A stretch of DNA of 32,665 nt from Actinomycetota bacterium (lineage in GTDB: Bacteria; Actinomycetota; Thermoleophilia; Solirubrobacterales; Thermoleophilaceae), in contig VAXR01000070.1 of the NCBI GenBank assembly GCA_005885165.1, positions 1 to 32,665 on the forward strand. Direction: 5' to 3'. Below the pieces are notes generated by a model that was not told the origin of the DNA, made no database searches, and saw only the letters and a program-made list of their open reading frames with translations. Positions 16,593-24,150 of the stretch are shown here, one piece after another (position 1 is the first letter of the stretch; every line of letters starts with the position of its first letter). The position numbers and the translations under genes were made by a program.

Positions 16593-18515
16593 ATGAAGCG
16601 ATCAGTTCGCCGTGCCGTTCAGACCCTTCTCATGTCGGGCTTCGTGCTCGCCACCGCTCTGGCGCTGGCCCCGAATGCGCTCGCGGCCGGATCGCCGCCC
16701 GCCGGCGGCGCCGCGATCGGCCAGGTGATCGCCGCAACGCTCGGCGCGACCGTCGCGACCTTCGCTCTCCTGTGGGTGATCTCCGCCCACCGCAGCGGGC
16801 GGATCGCGTGGTTGGGGCGGCTGGCCGGCCTGGGAGAGCGCCTCACCGGGCTTCCGGGCTGGGCCTCGATCCCCGCGTCGGTCCTCGGGGGGAGCCTGCT
16901 GATCGCGGTGTTCGGGATGTACTGGGACATCTCGCTTCACCTCGACAATGGCCGCGACCCCGGACCGCTGGCCAATCCCGCCCACTACTTCATCCTCGTC
17001 GGCCTCTTCGGCGTATTCGCGTGCGGCGCTCTGACCCTGGCGCTTGCCGACTCGAAGCCGAGCAACGTCGCGAAACGACTCACCACCGAGTGGTGGGCGC
17101 CGCTCGGCGGCATCCTGATCCTGGTCTGCTCGGCGGTCTCGCTGCTGGCGTTCCCGCTCGACGACATCTGGCATCGCCTGTTCGGCCAGGACGTGACCCT
17201 CTGGGGTCCGACCCACCTGCTGCTCTTCGGCGGCGCGAGCTTCTCGATCATCGGGCTCTGGGTGCTGCAGGTCGAGGGGGCGAAGGAGCACGGGCACTCA
17301 CCGCTCGCCACCACGCGGCTCCAGCGTTTCCGCGACCTCAGCCTCGCGGGCAGCCTGCTCGTCGGCATGTCCACCTTCCAGGGGGAGTTCGACTTCGGCG
17401 TTCCCCAGTTCCGTCTCGTGTGGCAGCCGGTCCTGATCGCGCTTGCTGCGGGTATCGCGCTGGTCACCGCCCGCGTGCGCCTGGGCCGCGGTGGTGCGTT
17501 CGCCGGCGTCGCGTTCTTCCTCGCCCTGCGCGGGTTCCTGGCCCTGATGGTCGGCCCGATCCTCGGGCAGACGACCCCGCACTTCCCGCTCTACATCGCC
17601 GAGGCGGCGTGCGTCGAGCTCGTCGGCCTCCGCATTGGCCGGCGCCGGCCGATCGCGCTCGGAGCCGTCTCCGGCCTCCTGATCGGGACGGTCGGATTCG
17701 CGGCCGAGTACGGCTGGTCGCACGTCTGGAGCTACAACCCCTGGCCGCCGTCGCTGCTTTCAGAGGCGATCCCGGTTGCGATCGTCGCCGGGCTCGCGGG
17801 CGGTGTCCTCGGAGGCTTCGTCGGCAGGTCGCTGACGCCGGCGGCCGCGGGGGAGCGCGCGCCGCGCTGGGCGGTCCCCGCCGCCGCCGCGGCCGTTGTC
17901 GGCCTCGTGGCGTGGTGCCTGCCTATGCCCGTCCCCGCGCATCCGCCGAGCGCGACGATCGCCTTGCACAACGTGCCCGGTGCGGGCCCGACGCGCAAGG
18001 TCGCGGCCACGATCCGCCTGCATCCGCCGGACGCGGCGAAGAACGCGCGCTGGCTCACCGTCACCGCGTGGCAGGGCCACGGCGCCGTCGTCGACCGGCT
18101 GAAGAAGATCGGGCCGGGCGTCTACCGCACCGCGCACGAGATCCCGGTGTCGGGACCGAAGTGGAAGTCGACGCTCCGGCTGCAGAGAGGGCGCGAAGTG
18201 CTCGGGCTTCCGATCTACATGCCCGCCGATTCCGCGATCCCGGTGAAGGGGATCCCCGCGCTCGCGCACTTCACCCGCCCGTTCGAGCGGGACCAGAAGC
18301 TCCTCCAGCGGGAGCAGAAGCCGGGTGTCTCCCCGATCCTGACCACCGCTGCGTATCTCGTGGTGCTGGCGGTGGGGCTCGCCGTGATCGCGCTGCTGGC
18401 CTGGGGCCTGCGGCGGATCTCCGCCGAGATCGGCACGCTGCCACCGCGGCCGCGGCGACGGGAGGCAGCTCGCGTCGCACCGGCCGCGGGTGGACCGCGC
18501 GTGGGCGCCGCGTAA
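16593..18515 (+). CDS. Large multi-pass membrane protein with C-terminal YtkA/FixH-like extracytoplasmic domain
   Basis: A 640-residue protein. The ATG at 16593 is preferred over the GTG at 16587 because GAGAGGAG (16576-16583) is correctly spaced from it. It begins with a signal-type helix (about 10-32, ending ALAAG) and has roughly ten further hydrophobic segments. Two loops carry similar metal-ligand-like sets: D112-x3-H116-x14-H131 (YWDISLHLDNGRDPG, then PAHYF) and D190-x3-H194-x13-H208 (DDIWHRLFGQD, then GPTHLLLF). Around residues 449-556 is a beta-rich region with GPGVYRTAHEIP and WKSTLRLQRG, resembling YtkA/FixH-type domains of copper-related proteins. A last helix (about 582-609) and a basic tail follow. 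It is the first gene of a five-gene run. I cannot assign an activity; a copper-linked or redox role is inference. Confidence 0.8.
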   Translation: MKRSVRRAVQTLLMSGFVLATALALAPNALAAGSPPAGGAAIGQVIAATLGATVATFALLWVISAHRSGRIAWLGRLAGLGERLTGLPGWASIPASVLGGSLLIAVFGMYWDISLHLDNGRDPGPLANPAHYFILVGLFGVFACGALTLALADSKPSNVAKRLTTEWWAPLGGILILVCSAVSLLAFPLDDIWHRLFGQDVTLWGPTHLLLFGGASFSIIGLWVLQVEGAKEHGHSPLATTRLQRFRDLSLAGSLLVGMSTFQGEFDFGVPQFRLVWQPVLIALAAGIALVTARVRLGRGGAFAGVAFFLALRGFLALMVGPILGQTTPHFPLYIAEAACVELVGLRIGRRRPIALGAVSGLLIGTVGFAAEYGWSHVWSYNPWPPSLLSEAIPVAIVAGLAGGVLGGFVGRSLTPAAAGERAPRWAVPAAAAAVVGLVAWCLPMPVPAHPPSATIALHNVPGAGPTRKVAATIRLHPPDAAKNARWLTVTAWQGHGAVVDRLKKIGPGVYRTAHEIPVSGPKWKSTLRLQRGREVLGLPIYMPADSAIPVKGIPALAHFTRPFERDQKLLQREQKPGVSPILTTAAYLVVLAVGLAVIALLAWGLRRISAEIGTLPPRPRRREAARVAPAAGGPRVGAA

Positions 18516-18521
18516 TACCCT
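18516..18521 (+). promoter_or_regulatory. Possible internal leaderless -10 box
   Basis: TACCCT directly follows the stop of the previous gene with 7 bases before the GTG at 18529. It may provide a second promoter inside the membrane operon and supports 18529 over the GTG at 18523. Confidence 0.35.
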
Positions 18522-18528
18522 CGTGGGC

Positions 18529-19116
18529 GTGGCCCGGCACTGGAAGCTGCGAGCCGGCACCCTCCTTGCGGCGGGCGCGTACGGGCTGCACCAGCTGCGC
18601 TACCTGCTCGCGTACGGGAGCGACTCCCACCATGAGCTCGCGTCCCAGGGCCACGCCTACCTGACTTTCGTCGCCCCGCTCCTCGCGGTGCTGGTCGTGC
18701 TGTCCGTGCTGGAGCTGGTCCTTCGGATCGCGGGCGCCCGAACGGAGGTCGGCCACCCGCGTGCGCCACGCCTCCGCGTGCTGTGGAGTGCAGCCGCCGC
18801 CGCGCTGCTGGGCTCTTACTCGGCTCAGGAGCTCGTCGAGGGCGCCGTGAGCCGCGGCCACGCCGCCGGGCTTGCGGGCGTCTTCGCCCACGGTGGATGG
18901 GTGGCGATCCCGCTCGCGATCGTCCTGGGTCTCTTCGTCGCGCTGCTGCTCCGCGGCGCCGCGCGCGTGCTCGAGCTTGCCTCCGAGGCCCAGCTCAGAA
19001 TCGCACCGCCGCAGCCGTTCCTCCCGATCCGCCGGTCGCGACGCGCATGCGCCGAGGCCGGCTCCGTCCTCGCCCGCCACATCGGCGGCCGCGGCCCTCC
19101 GCTCCCCTCCGTCTAG
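18529..19116 (+). CDS. Four-helix membrane protein of unknown function
   Basis: A 195-residue protein starting at a GTG (VARHWKLRAG); a GTG two codons earlier is also possible. Hydrophobic segments lie at about residues 9-23, 45-68, 87-104 and 120-146. The first extracytoplasmic loop is rich in histidine and aromatic residues (GLHQLRYLLAYGSDSHHEL, then QGHAYL), a conserved-looking motif that could bind a metal or heme. The tail is basic and proline-rich. It lies 13 bases after the large membrane protein and 58 bases before the lipoprotein, so it is probably co-transcribed. I do not recognise a named family. Confidence 0.75.
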   Translation: MARHWKLRAGTLLAAGAYGLHQLRYLLAYGSDSHHELASQGHAYLTFVAPLLAVLVVLSVLELVLRIAGARTEVGHPRAPRLRVLWSAAAAALLGSYSAQELVEGAVSRGHAAGLAGVFAHGGWVAIPLAIVLGLFVALLLRGAARVLELASEAQLRIAPPQPFLPIRRSRRACAEAGSVLARHIGGRGPPLPSV

Positions 19117-19174
19117 CGATTTTCCTGCGCCCCACCGCACGGTGCGGCGCCACTTCGACTTACGGAGGTTCGGG

Positions 19175-19537
19175 ATGAGTCAGCAGGGTCGCAAGATCGC
19201 TGCAGGGCTCGCGGTGCTGGTGGCCCTCTCGGGGCTGCTGGTCGCGGGTTGCGGCACTGGAGCCAAGCTCACCAAGGGGCCGGTCCACATCGTCGTGAAG
19301 AACGCCAAGCCGGTCGGCGGCGTGAAGGACATCACTGTGAAGAAGGGCAAGCCGGTGGGCTTCTCCGTCACGTCGGACGTGGCCGACGAGATCCACGTCC
19401 ACGGCTACAACTACCACAAGGATGTGAAGAAGGGCGGGACGATCAGCTTCGACTTCCCCGCGAAGATCGACGGCAACTTCGTCATCGAGCTGGAGAGCCG
19501 CAGCGAGCAGATCGCATCGCTGACGGTTGAGCCGTGA
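19175..19537 (+). CDS. Cupredoxin-like lipoprotein
   Basis: A 120-residue protein with a lipoprotein signal peptide: SQQGRK, a hydrophobic core and the lipobox LVAG-C with the lipidated Cys26. GGAGG (19164-19168) is 6 bases before the ATG. The mature part is a small beta-sandwich with the block DEIHVHGYNYHKDVKKGG followed by FDFPAKIDGNFVIELES, which matches Cupredoxin_1-type domains. The classic Cys-His-Met copper ligand set is not present after the strand EIHVHGY, so copper binding, if any, would use the His-rich loop. Anchored outside the membrane, it is probably a partner of the adjacent integral membrane proteins. The next gene overlaps by GTGA. Confidence 0.8.
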   Translation: MSQQGRKIAAGLAVLVALSGLLVAGCGTGAKLTKGPVHIVVKNAKPVGGVKDITVKKGKPVGFSVTSDVADEIHVHGYNYHKDVKKGGTISFDFPAKIDGNFVIELESRSEQIASLTVEP

Positions 19538-20919
19538 AACGCCGGCGGGCGGCCGCGGCCGTCGCGCTCGTGACCGTCGCCGCGGCGGGCATCTGGCCCG
19601 CCGCGGCACTCGCCCACGGGCTCGTCGGACGGGCCGACCTGCCGATCCCGCCCTACCTGTTCGGCTGGGCGGCGTCGATCGTGCTCGTCGTGTCGTTCAT
19701 TGCCCTGGCCGCTCTGTGGAAGCAGCCCCGGCTCGAGGACGCGCGTGAGCGGCGGATCTTCGACATGCCGCGAATGGTCGACCCGCTCTGCGGGCTCATC
19801 GGCGTCGCGCTCTTCGGCATCGCGATCTACGCCGGGCTCGACGGGACGAAGGAGTCGAACCAGAACCTGCTCCCGAACCTCGTGTACGTGCACTTCTGGG
19901 TCGGGTTTGTGCTGGCGAGCGTGATCCTCGGCGACGTGTTCCGGGTGTTCAACCCGTGGCGTGCGATCGCGCGGGCCGTCGGCTGGGTGTCAGGCAGGCT
20001 CGGGATCCGGTCGCCCCTGAGGCGCGAATACCCGGAGAAGCTCGCGTGGCTCGAGCTCGTTTACACGCAGAAGGCCAACCCCCGGATCCTGGTCTGGATC
20101 TCGATCGGGTATGCGGTCGTCCAGCTGGCGGCGATGGCCGTCTACGGAGTGGAGCGGTGGACGCAGGACGGCGACGCGTTCTCCGTCTACTTCAACCTCT
20201 TCAGCCGGATCTCGGTGTTCGTGAAGCGCGGCCGCACGGTCTACCTGAGGCCGCTCCTATCGGGCGTCACCGACATGCCGCTGAAGCCGGGCTCGGTCGC
20301 ACTGCTGTGCGCGGCCATTGGATCGACCACGTTCGACGGGGCCTCGAACGGGCCCCTGTGGGCTTCGCTGAACCCGGACCTCCAGAGCTTCTTCAAGACT
20401 CTCGGGGCGTCTGCGAACGTGAAGATCGAGCTCGCCGGGACGGTGGGCCTGGCGGCCTGCGTGGCCGCGGTCGGGCTCTTCTACCACCTCGGCGTGCGCG
20501 GGATGCGGACGGTGGGCCGAGGGCACACCACGAGGGAGCTGGCCCGGCGCTTCGCGCACACGCTCGTGCCGATCATGTTCGCGTACGCGCTGGCGCACTA
20601 CTTCTCGCTGCTGATCTATCAGGGCCAGGCGGCCGGGTACCTGGCCTCCAACCCACTCGGCAACGGGAGCAACCTGTTCGGGACGGCGCACTGGGGTATC
20701 AACTACGGGGTGATCTCGGGCGCCGGCATCTGGTACGTGCAGGTTGGGGCGCTGATCGCCGGGCACGTGAGCGGGCTGACGCTCGCCCACGACCGCGCGC
20801 TCACCGTCTACCAGCGCCTTCGCGACGCGACCCGCTCGCAATACTGGATGCTGGTGGTGATGGTCGGTTTCACGAGCCTCGGGCTCTGGCTCCTGTCGGC
20901 GGTGCGCGGCGCCGGATGA
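19534..20919 (+). CDS. Polytopic membrane protein, about ten helices
   Basis: A 461-residue protein; the GTG start overlaps the lipoprotein stop. It begins with a basic stretch and a cleavable-type signal helix ending ALAHG. About nine further membrane segments follow. Conserved-looking residues in or near the helices include AHGLVGRADLPIP, YVHFWVGFVLAS, FRVFNPWRAI, AHYFSLLIYQG and AGHVSGLTLAHDRAL; the repeated His and aromatic residues suggest a cofactor or metal site. From memory, relatives in actinobacteria are often labelled fenitrothion hydrolase, but that label is not functional evidence here. It overlaps the next gene by ATGA. It is the central integral membrane subunit of this locus. 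Confidence 0.78.
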   Translation: MKRRRAAAAVALVTVAAAGIWPAAALAHGLVGRADLPIPPYLFGWAASIVLVVSFIALAALWKQPRLEDARERRIFDMPRMVDPLCGLIGVALFGIAIYAGLDGTKESNQNLLPNLVYVHFWVGFVLASVILGDVFRVFNPWRAIARAVGWVSGRLGIRSPLRREYPEKLAWLELVYTQKANPRILVWISIGYAVVQLAAMAVYGVERWTQDGDAFSVYFNLFSRISVFVKRGRTVYLRPLLSGVTDMPLKPGSVALLCAAIGSTTFDGASNGPLWASLNPDLQSFFKTLGASANVKIELAGTVGLAACVAAVGLFYHLGVRGMRTVGRGHTTRELARRFAHTLVPIMFAYALAHYFSLLIYQGQAAGYLASNPLGNGSNLFGTAHWGINYGVISGAGIWYVQVGALIAGHVSGLTLAHDRALTVYQRLRDATRSQYWMLVVMVGFTSLGLWLLSAVRGAG

Positions 20920-21065
20920 TGACGCCTCCGATCGCGCACTTCGGGCACTGGTACATCTCGCTGCCGGTGTTCATGGGCCCGGTCGTCGCGCTGTTCGGCT
21001 ACATCTACCTGCAGGAATGGCGCAACAAGCGCCGCGAGCGAAAGAAGTCGAAGAAGGGGGCCTGA
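20916..21065 (+). CDS. Very small single-helix membrane protein
   Basis: A 49-residue protein starting at overlapping ATGs (20916 or 20919), coupled to the previous gene by ATGA. It has HFGHWYISLPVFMGP, one membrane helix (about 16-33) and a strongly basic C-terminus (RNKRRERKKSKKG) that will stay in the cytoplasm. Size, position and coupling suggest a small accessory subunit of the membrane complex made by the preceding genes. It abuts the convergent TPM-like gene with no intergenic base. Confidence 0.65.
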   Translation: MMTPPIAHFGHWYISLPVFMGPVVALFGYIYLQEWRNKRRERKKSKKGA

Positions 21066-21707
21066 CTAGGCCGGCTGCTCCTCCTCCTCGAGCTCGTCCT
21101 CCTCGCGCCCCATGCGGCGGTAGCTGACCACCGCGAGGCCGATCGCGAGCAGCACCAGCGGGCCCGCGAAGATGAGGGCAGACGATCCGCCCGAGCCGCC
21201 CCCGCTGCCCTTGAAGCTGCCGATCTTGTGGCCGGCGGCGGCAGCTAGGCGCTGGACGGCTTTGACCGCGGTGTTCGCCATCCCGTCCGCACCCTGCTCG
21301 ACGGTGATCCCCTTCGCCGCCGCGGTCGCCTTCGGACCTACCTGGTAGGTGCCCAGCCCGTTCGGCATCACGACGATCAGCGGCTGCGGCTTGCTGAAGC
21401 TGAGCTCCGCCCCTAGGTAGCGCGCGTAGGGCTGGGGCTTGTTGAAGAAGTCGGGGACGCCGCCGAGGTCATCGGGGGTCGCGATGATCGCGATCTTGAT
21501 CGGGAAGCCGGCCTTTGCCGCCGCGGCGGTCACCCCGCGCAGCTCCTCCTGCTTCGACGTCGATATCCGCGGCTGGTAGGGCACGAACACGTTCTGCACG
21601 GGCAGGACGTCGCTGGCCGGGTCGGCATCGCCCAACGCGACGGCCGCGCCGCCGATCGCCACGGCGGCGAAAACCGCGGCGGCGAGCAAAGTGGTCCGCT
21701 TCAGCAC
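21066..21707 (-). CDS. Membrane-anchored extracytoplasmic protein, TPM/YgcG-like
   Basis: A 213-residue protein with a GTG start. It has a signal peptide (about 1-26), then an alpha/beta domain with NVFVPYQPRISTSKQEEL, PIKIAIIATPDDLGG and KPQPLIVVMPNGLGTYQVG, a Gly/Ser linker (about 168-177), one membrane helix (178-198) and an acidic cytoplasmic tail (EEDELEEEEQPA). The order of strands resembles TPM-domain proteins (YgcG/Psb32 type), linked to envelope or photosystem maintenance in other organisms; this assignment is tentative. A TACGCT box lies 6 bases before the start. It faces the cupredoxin/membrane operon tail to tail. Confidence 0.7.
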   Translation of the reverse strand: MLKRTTLLAAAVFAAVAIGGAAVALGDADPASDVLPVQNVFVPYQPRISTSKQEELRGVTAAAAKAGFPIKIAIIATPDDLGGVPDFFNKPQPYARYLGAELSFSKPQPLIVVMPNGLGTYQVGPKATAAAKGITVEQGADGMANTAVKAVQRLAAAAGHKIGSFKGSGGGSGGSSALIFAGPLVLLAIGLAVVSYRRMGREEDELEEEEQPA

Positions 21708-21713
21708 GGGGCC

Positions 21714-21719
21714 AGCGTA
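21714..21719 (-). promoter_or_regulatory. -10 box of a leaderless promoter for the TPM-like gene
   Basis: TACGCT on the minus strand with 6 bases before the GTG at 21707, inside the 31-base gap after the upstream gene of the same strand. Confidence 0.5.
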
Positions 21720-21738
21720 ACGCGGGCGGATGTGCCAG

Positions 21739-22374
21739 TTACGGGCGCGGGTTCGGTGGGAAGGCGTAGCGGCGGCGGGGCGCTACCACCCGCCCGACCT
21801 CGAGAGTGAGGGCGGTGTGCTCGCGAAGCGGAATCGTGCGCGGGTCGCCCTGCCATCGCCTTGTCCCTGCGAAGGCGACGATCGCGGTGCCGCGAGGGGC
21901 AGTGAAGCCGAGCAGCCCGCGTCGCGAGAGCGGCTGCGCCCAGATCCGGAACAGGTCCCCGAGCGTGACCGGCTGGTTGCCCGCGACCTCGACGAGCCCG
22001 GTCGGTTCGTGAGTGCGCACCGGATACTCGCAGCGCCCGTGCACCACGTACGCGCCGCGGCGGGTCTGCGGCGGCGCTATGCCGATCCCCGACGGCATCA
22101 GCACGACGCGGCCGTTCGCGATCACCTCGACGTGCGCAAGGAAGCGCGTTCGGGCGGGCGGGTTCGCGCAGGCGAGCGACCCGATCTGCCTCGCCGCCGC
22201 GACCGCGCGACCGTACGCGGGCGGGTGGTAGCGCGGGCCGTGACCGAAGAACAGCGGCTCGGGCAGGTGCGTGCGCGAATGGCCACAACCGCTGCCCATC
22301 GCTAGACACCCGAGCGCCGCGAGCGCGACCGCCGCTCGCACCAAACGGCGCGCAGGCCGCACGACACGCTTCAT
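21739..22374 (-). CDS. Exported protein of unknown function with HTH/THEPTG-type motif
   Basis: A 211-residue protein with an N-terminal basic stretch and hydrophobic helix followed by cysteines (LAALGCLAMGSGC), so it is exported and perhaps lipidated, although the lipobox is weak. The C-terminal 120 residues form a domain I have seen in actinobacterial hypothetical proteins: HVEVIANGRVVLMPSGIGI, CEYPVRTHEPTGLVEV, TLGDLFRIWAQPLS and GDPRTIPLREHTALTLEVG. Conserved His residues (HVEV and THEP) suggest a metal or ligand site. Its ATG directly follows the HAD gene stop (TAAATG), so it is the third gene of the kinase-HAD operon. No function is assigned. Confidence 0.7.
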   Translation of the reverse strand: MKRVVRPARRLVRAAVALAALGCLAMGSGCGHSRTHLPEPLFFGHGPRYHPPAYGRAVAAARQIGSLACANPPARTRFLAHVEVIANGRVVLMPSGIGIAPPQTRRGAYVVHGRCEYPVRTHEPTGLVEVAGNQPVTLGDLFRIWAQPLSRRGLLGFTAPRGTAIVAFAGTRRWQGDPRTIPLREHTALTLEVGRVVAPRRRYAFPPNPRP

Positions 22375-23022
22375 TTAGCGGAGGCCGACGGCCAGCAGGC
22401 GCTCCAGCTCGGGCACCGTGCCCTCCGCGCCGCGGTGCAGGATCGCGGTCATCCCCACCGCCTCGGCGCCCTCGCAGTTCTCGCGCAGGTCGTCAACGAA
22501 CACGCACCGCTCCGGCGCCACGCCGATGCGCTCGGCGCCGAGCCGGAAGATCTCGGGCTCCGGCTTGTGCAGGCCGACCTCGCCCGAGATCACCACTCCG
22601 TCGAAGAGCTCCTCGATCAGCGAGTGGTCGTAGGTCGTGCCTCCCCAAGAGTTCGAGATGAGGCCGGTGGGCACGCCCTTGCGGTGGGCGCTGCGGACGG
22701 CCTCGATCATCGGCTCGTCGGGGATCACGCCGGCGAAGAGCCGATCGACAAGCCCGTCGACCTCGCGGACGCCGAGGAGCGGCGCGAACCGCTCCGAGAA
22801 CTCGTCCACCTCGAGCTCGCCCTTCTCGAGCTGGCGAAGGAGCGCCAGCCCCTCCCCACGCTCGCGAAAGAGCGACTTGACGGCGTCGGGCTCGAGCCCC
22901 TCGGCCTCGCAGAAGGCCCGGAACGATTCGAACACGTTGGTGGTGAGCACACCGCCGAAGTCGACGAGCAGTCCGCGGCGGTGCCCGTCGCCGCGATCCG
23001 GATCCGGGCGCCCAGCGCTCAC
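22375..23022 (-). CDS. HAD-superfamily hydrolase (ACAD10/sEH N-domain type)
   Basis: A 215-residue protein; the GTG start overlaps the kinase stop (GTGA). HAD motifs are in order: VDFGGVLT with nucleophile Asp21, ISNSWGG (motif II Ser), KPEPEIF (motif III Lys) and FVDDLRENCEGAEAVGM (motif IV Asp pair). The second residue of the usual DxD is Gly here (D-F-G-G), as in the N-terminal HAD domains of soluble epoxide hydrolase-like and ACAD10-like proteins; a classical general acid is therefore missing. It is probably a phosphatase or phosphate-ester-processing partner of the adjacent APH kinase. The long upstream open frame inside the kinase gene is not used. Confidence 0.85.
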   Translation of the reverse strand: MSAGRPDPDRGDGHRRGLLVDFGGVLTTNVFESFRAFCEAEGLEPDAVKSLFRERGEGLALLRQLEKGELEVDEFSERFAPLLGVREVDGLVDRLFAGVIPDEPMIEAVRSAHRKGVPTGLISNSWGGTTYDHSLIEELFDGVVISGEVGLHKPEPEIFRLGAERIGVAPERCVFVDDLRENCEGAEAVGMTAILHRGAEGTVPELERLLAVGLR

Positions 23023-24113
23023 GCCTGCGGGGCGGGCAGCTTCGTGATCTCGTGCGCCGCCTCGGCCAGCTGGGGCACGCCCTGGTCGAAGAGCTTCAGG
23101 TACGGGTCGTCGGTCGTGCCGGCCAGCGAGCGCTTGTAGTTCCCCTCCATGAACACCGCGGCCTTCCAGAGCGCGAGCGCCTGGTACCAGCGGAGATCCG
23201 ACATCGACCTGCCGGTGCGCTCCTCGTAGCGCGCGATCAGCCCGTCGCGCGTTAGGAACCCCTCCTGGTGCGTCACGGTCAGGCGGTCGAACATCGTCTC
23301 CTTGCGGTCCTCGCCCCGCGGTGGCTCCGACCAGGTGGCCGTGAGGTAGCCGAGGTCCGCGAGCGGATCGCCGATCGTCGCCATCTCCCAGTCGAAGATC
23401 GCGATCAGGCGCGCTGGGGCCTCGCTCGCGAACATCGTGTTGCCGAGCCGGTAGTCGCCGTGCACGATCGTCGCCGGCGGAGACTCGGGCTTGTTGGCGG
23501 CCAGCCAGTCGCCCACCGCCTGAACGAGCGGAAGCTCCCGCGTCTTGTTGATCTCCCACAGCCCGACGAAACGGCGGAGCTGGCGGTCGAGGTAGCCGGT
23601 CGGCTTGCCGAATCCCTCGAGGCCGCACTCGAGCCAGTCGATCGCGTGCATCTCGGCCAGCGAGTCGACGAGCTCCTCGGATATCCGCCGCCGCTCATCG
23701 GGCGTGTCGAGCGGCTCAGGCGCGGCCGCGGTGATCACCGTCCCCTCGAGGTACTCCATCAAGTAGAAGGGCACGCCTAGCACCGACTCGTCGTCGCACG
23801 CGTCGAGGACGCGCGGCGTCCGCACGTCCGCTTCCTGCACCGCCGCGAGGAGCCGCGCCTCGCGCAGCACGTCGTGAGCCGTCGGGGGAAGCGGCGGCCG
23901 CGGCGGCCGGCGCAGCACGAAGCGCTCGCCGCCGCGGGTGATCAGGTAGGTGACGTTCGAGTGCCCTTCGCCGATCCGCTCGGCCTCGACCGGCCCGGAG
24001 CCGAGCCCGCGGGCGTCGAGGTACGCCGCGAGCGGCTCGCGCACGATGAGCGGCGCGAGCTCCTGCCGGGCGGCCTCGTCGGCCGTGTCGACGATCTCGA
24101 GGGCGGTCGTCAA
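23019..24113 (-). CDS. APH-family phosphotransferase (ACAD10-like kinase domain)
   Basis: A 364-residue protein of the aminoglycoside phosphotransferase fold. Motifs are the nucleotide loop GEGHSNVTYLITRGG, the Brenner motif VHGDYRLGNTMFA with catalytic Asp, and IFDWEMATIGDP with the metal Asp. This subgroup, with LRRPPRPPLPPTAHDVLREA and a WYQALALWKAAVFMEG block, matches the kinase domain of ACAD10/ACAD11-type proteins, which phosphorylate 4-hydroxyacyl-CoA for beta-oxidation in eukaryotes; extension to this bacterium is inference. I chose the TTG at 24113 because AAGGA (24124-24128) is well placed; further upstream the frame runs through the divergent promoter and neighbouring gene. It overlaps the HAD gene. 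Confidence 0.85.
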   Translation of the reverse strand: MTTALEIVDTADEAARQELAPLIVREPLAAYLDARGLGSGPVEAERIGEGHSNVTYLITRGGERFVLRRPPRPPLPPTAHDVLREARLLAAVQEADVRTPRVLDACDDESVLGVPFYLMEYLEGTVITAAAPEPLDTPDERRRISEELVDSLAEMHAIDWLECGLEGFGKPTGYLDRQLRRFVGLWEINKTRELPLVQAVGDWLAANKPESPPATIVHGDYRLGNTMFASEAPARLIAIFDWEMATIGDPLADLGYLTATWSEPPRGEDRKETMFDRLTVTHQEGFLTRDGLIARYEERTGRSMSDLRWYQALALWKAAVFMEGNYKRSLAGTTDDPYLKLFDQGVPQLAEAAHEITKLPAPQA

Positions 24114-24150
24114 GGCAGCGAAATCCTTACAGGTTGGGTATACACCGCAT
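24114..24150. promoter_or_regulatory. 37-base divergent promoter with a shared GTATAC core
   Basis: GGTATACA (24137-24144) reads TATACA on the plus strand, 6 bases before the ATG at 24151, and TATACC on the minus strand, about 7 bases before a likely start near 24130 for the kinase. The two -10 boxes would overlap, so the two transcripts should compete for polymerase. Confidence 0.4.
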
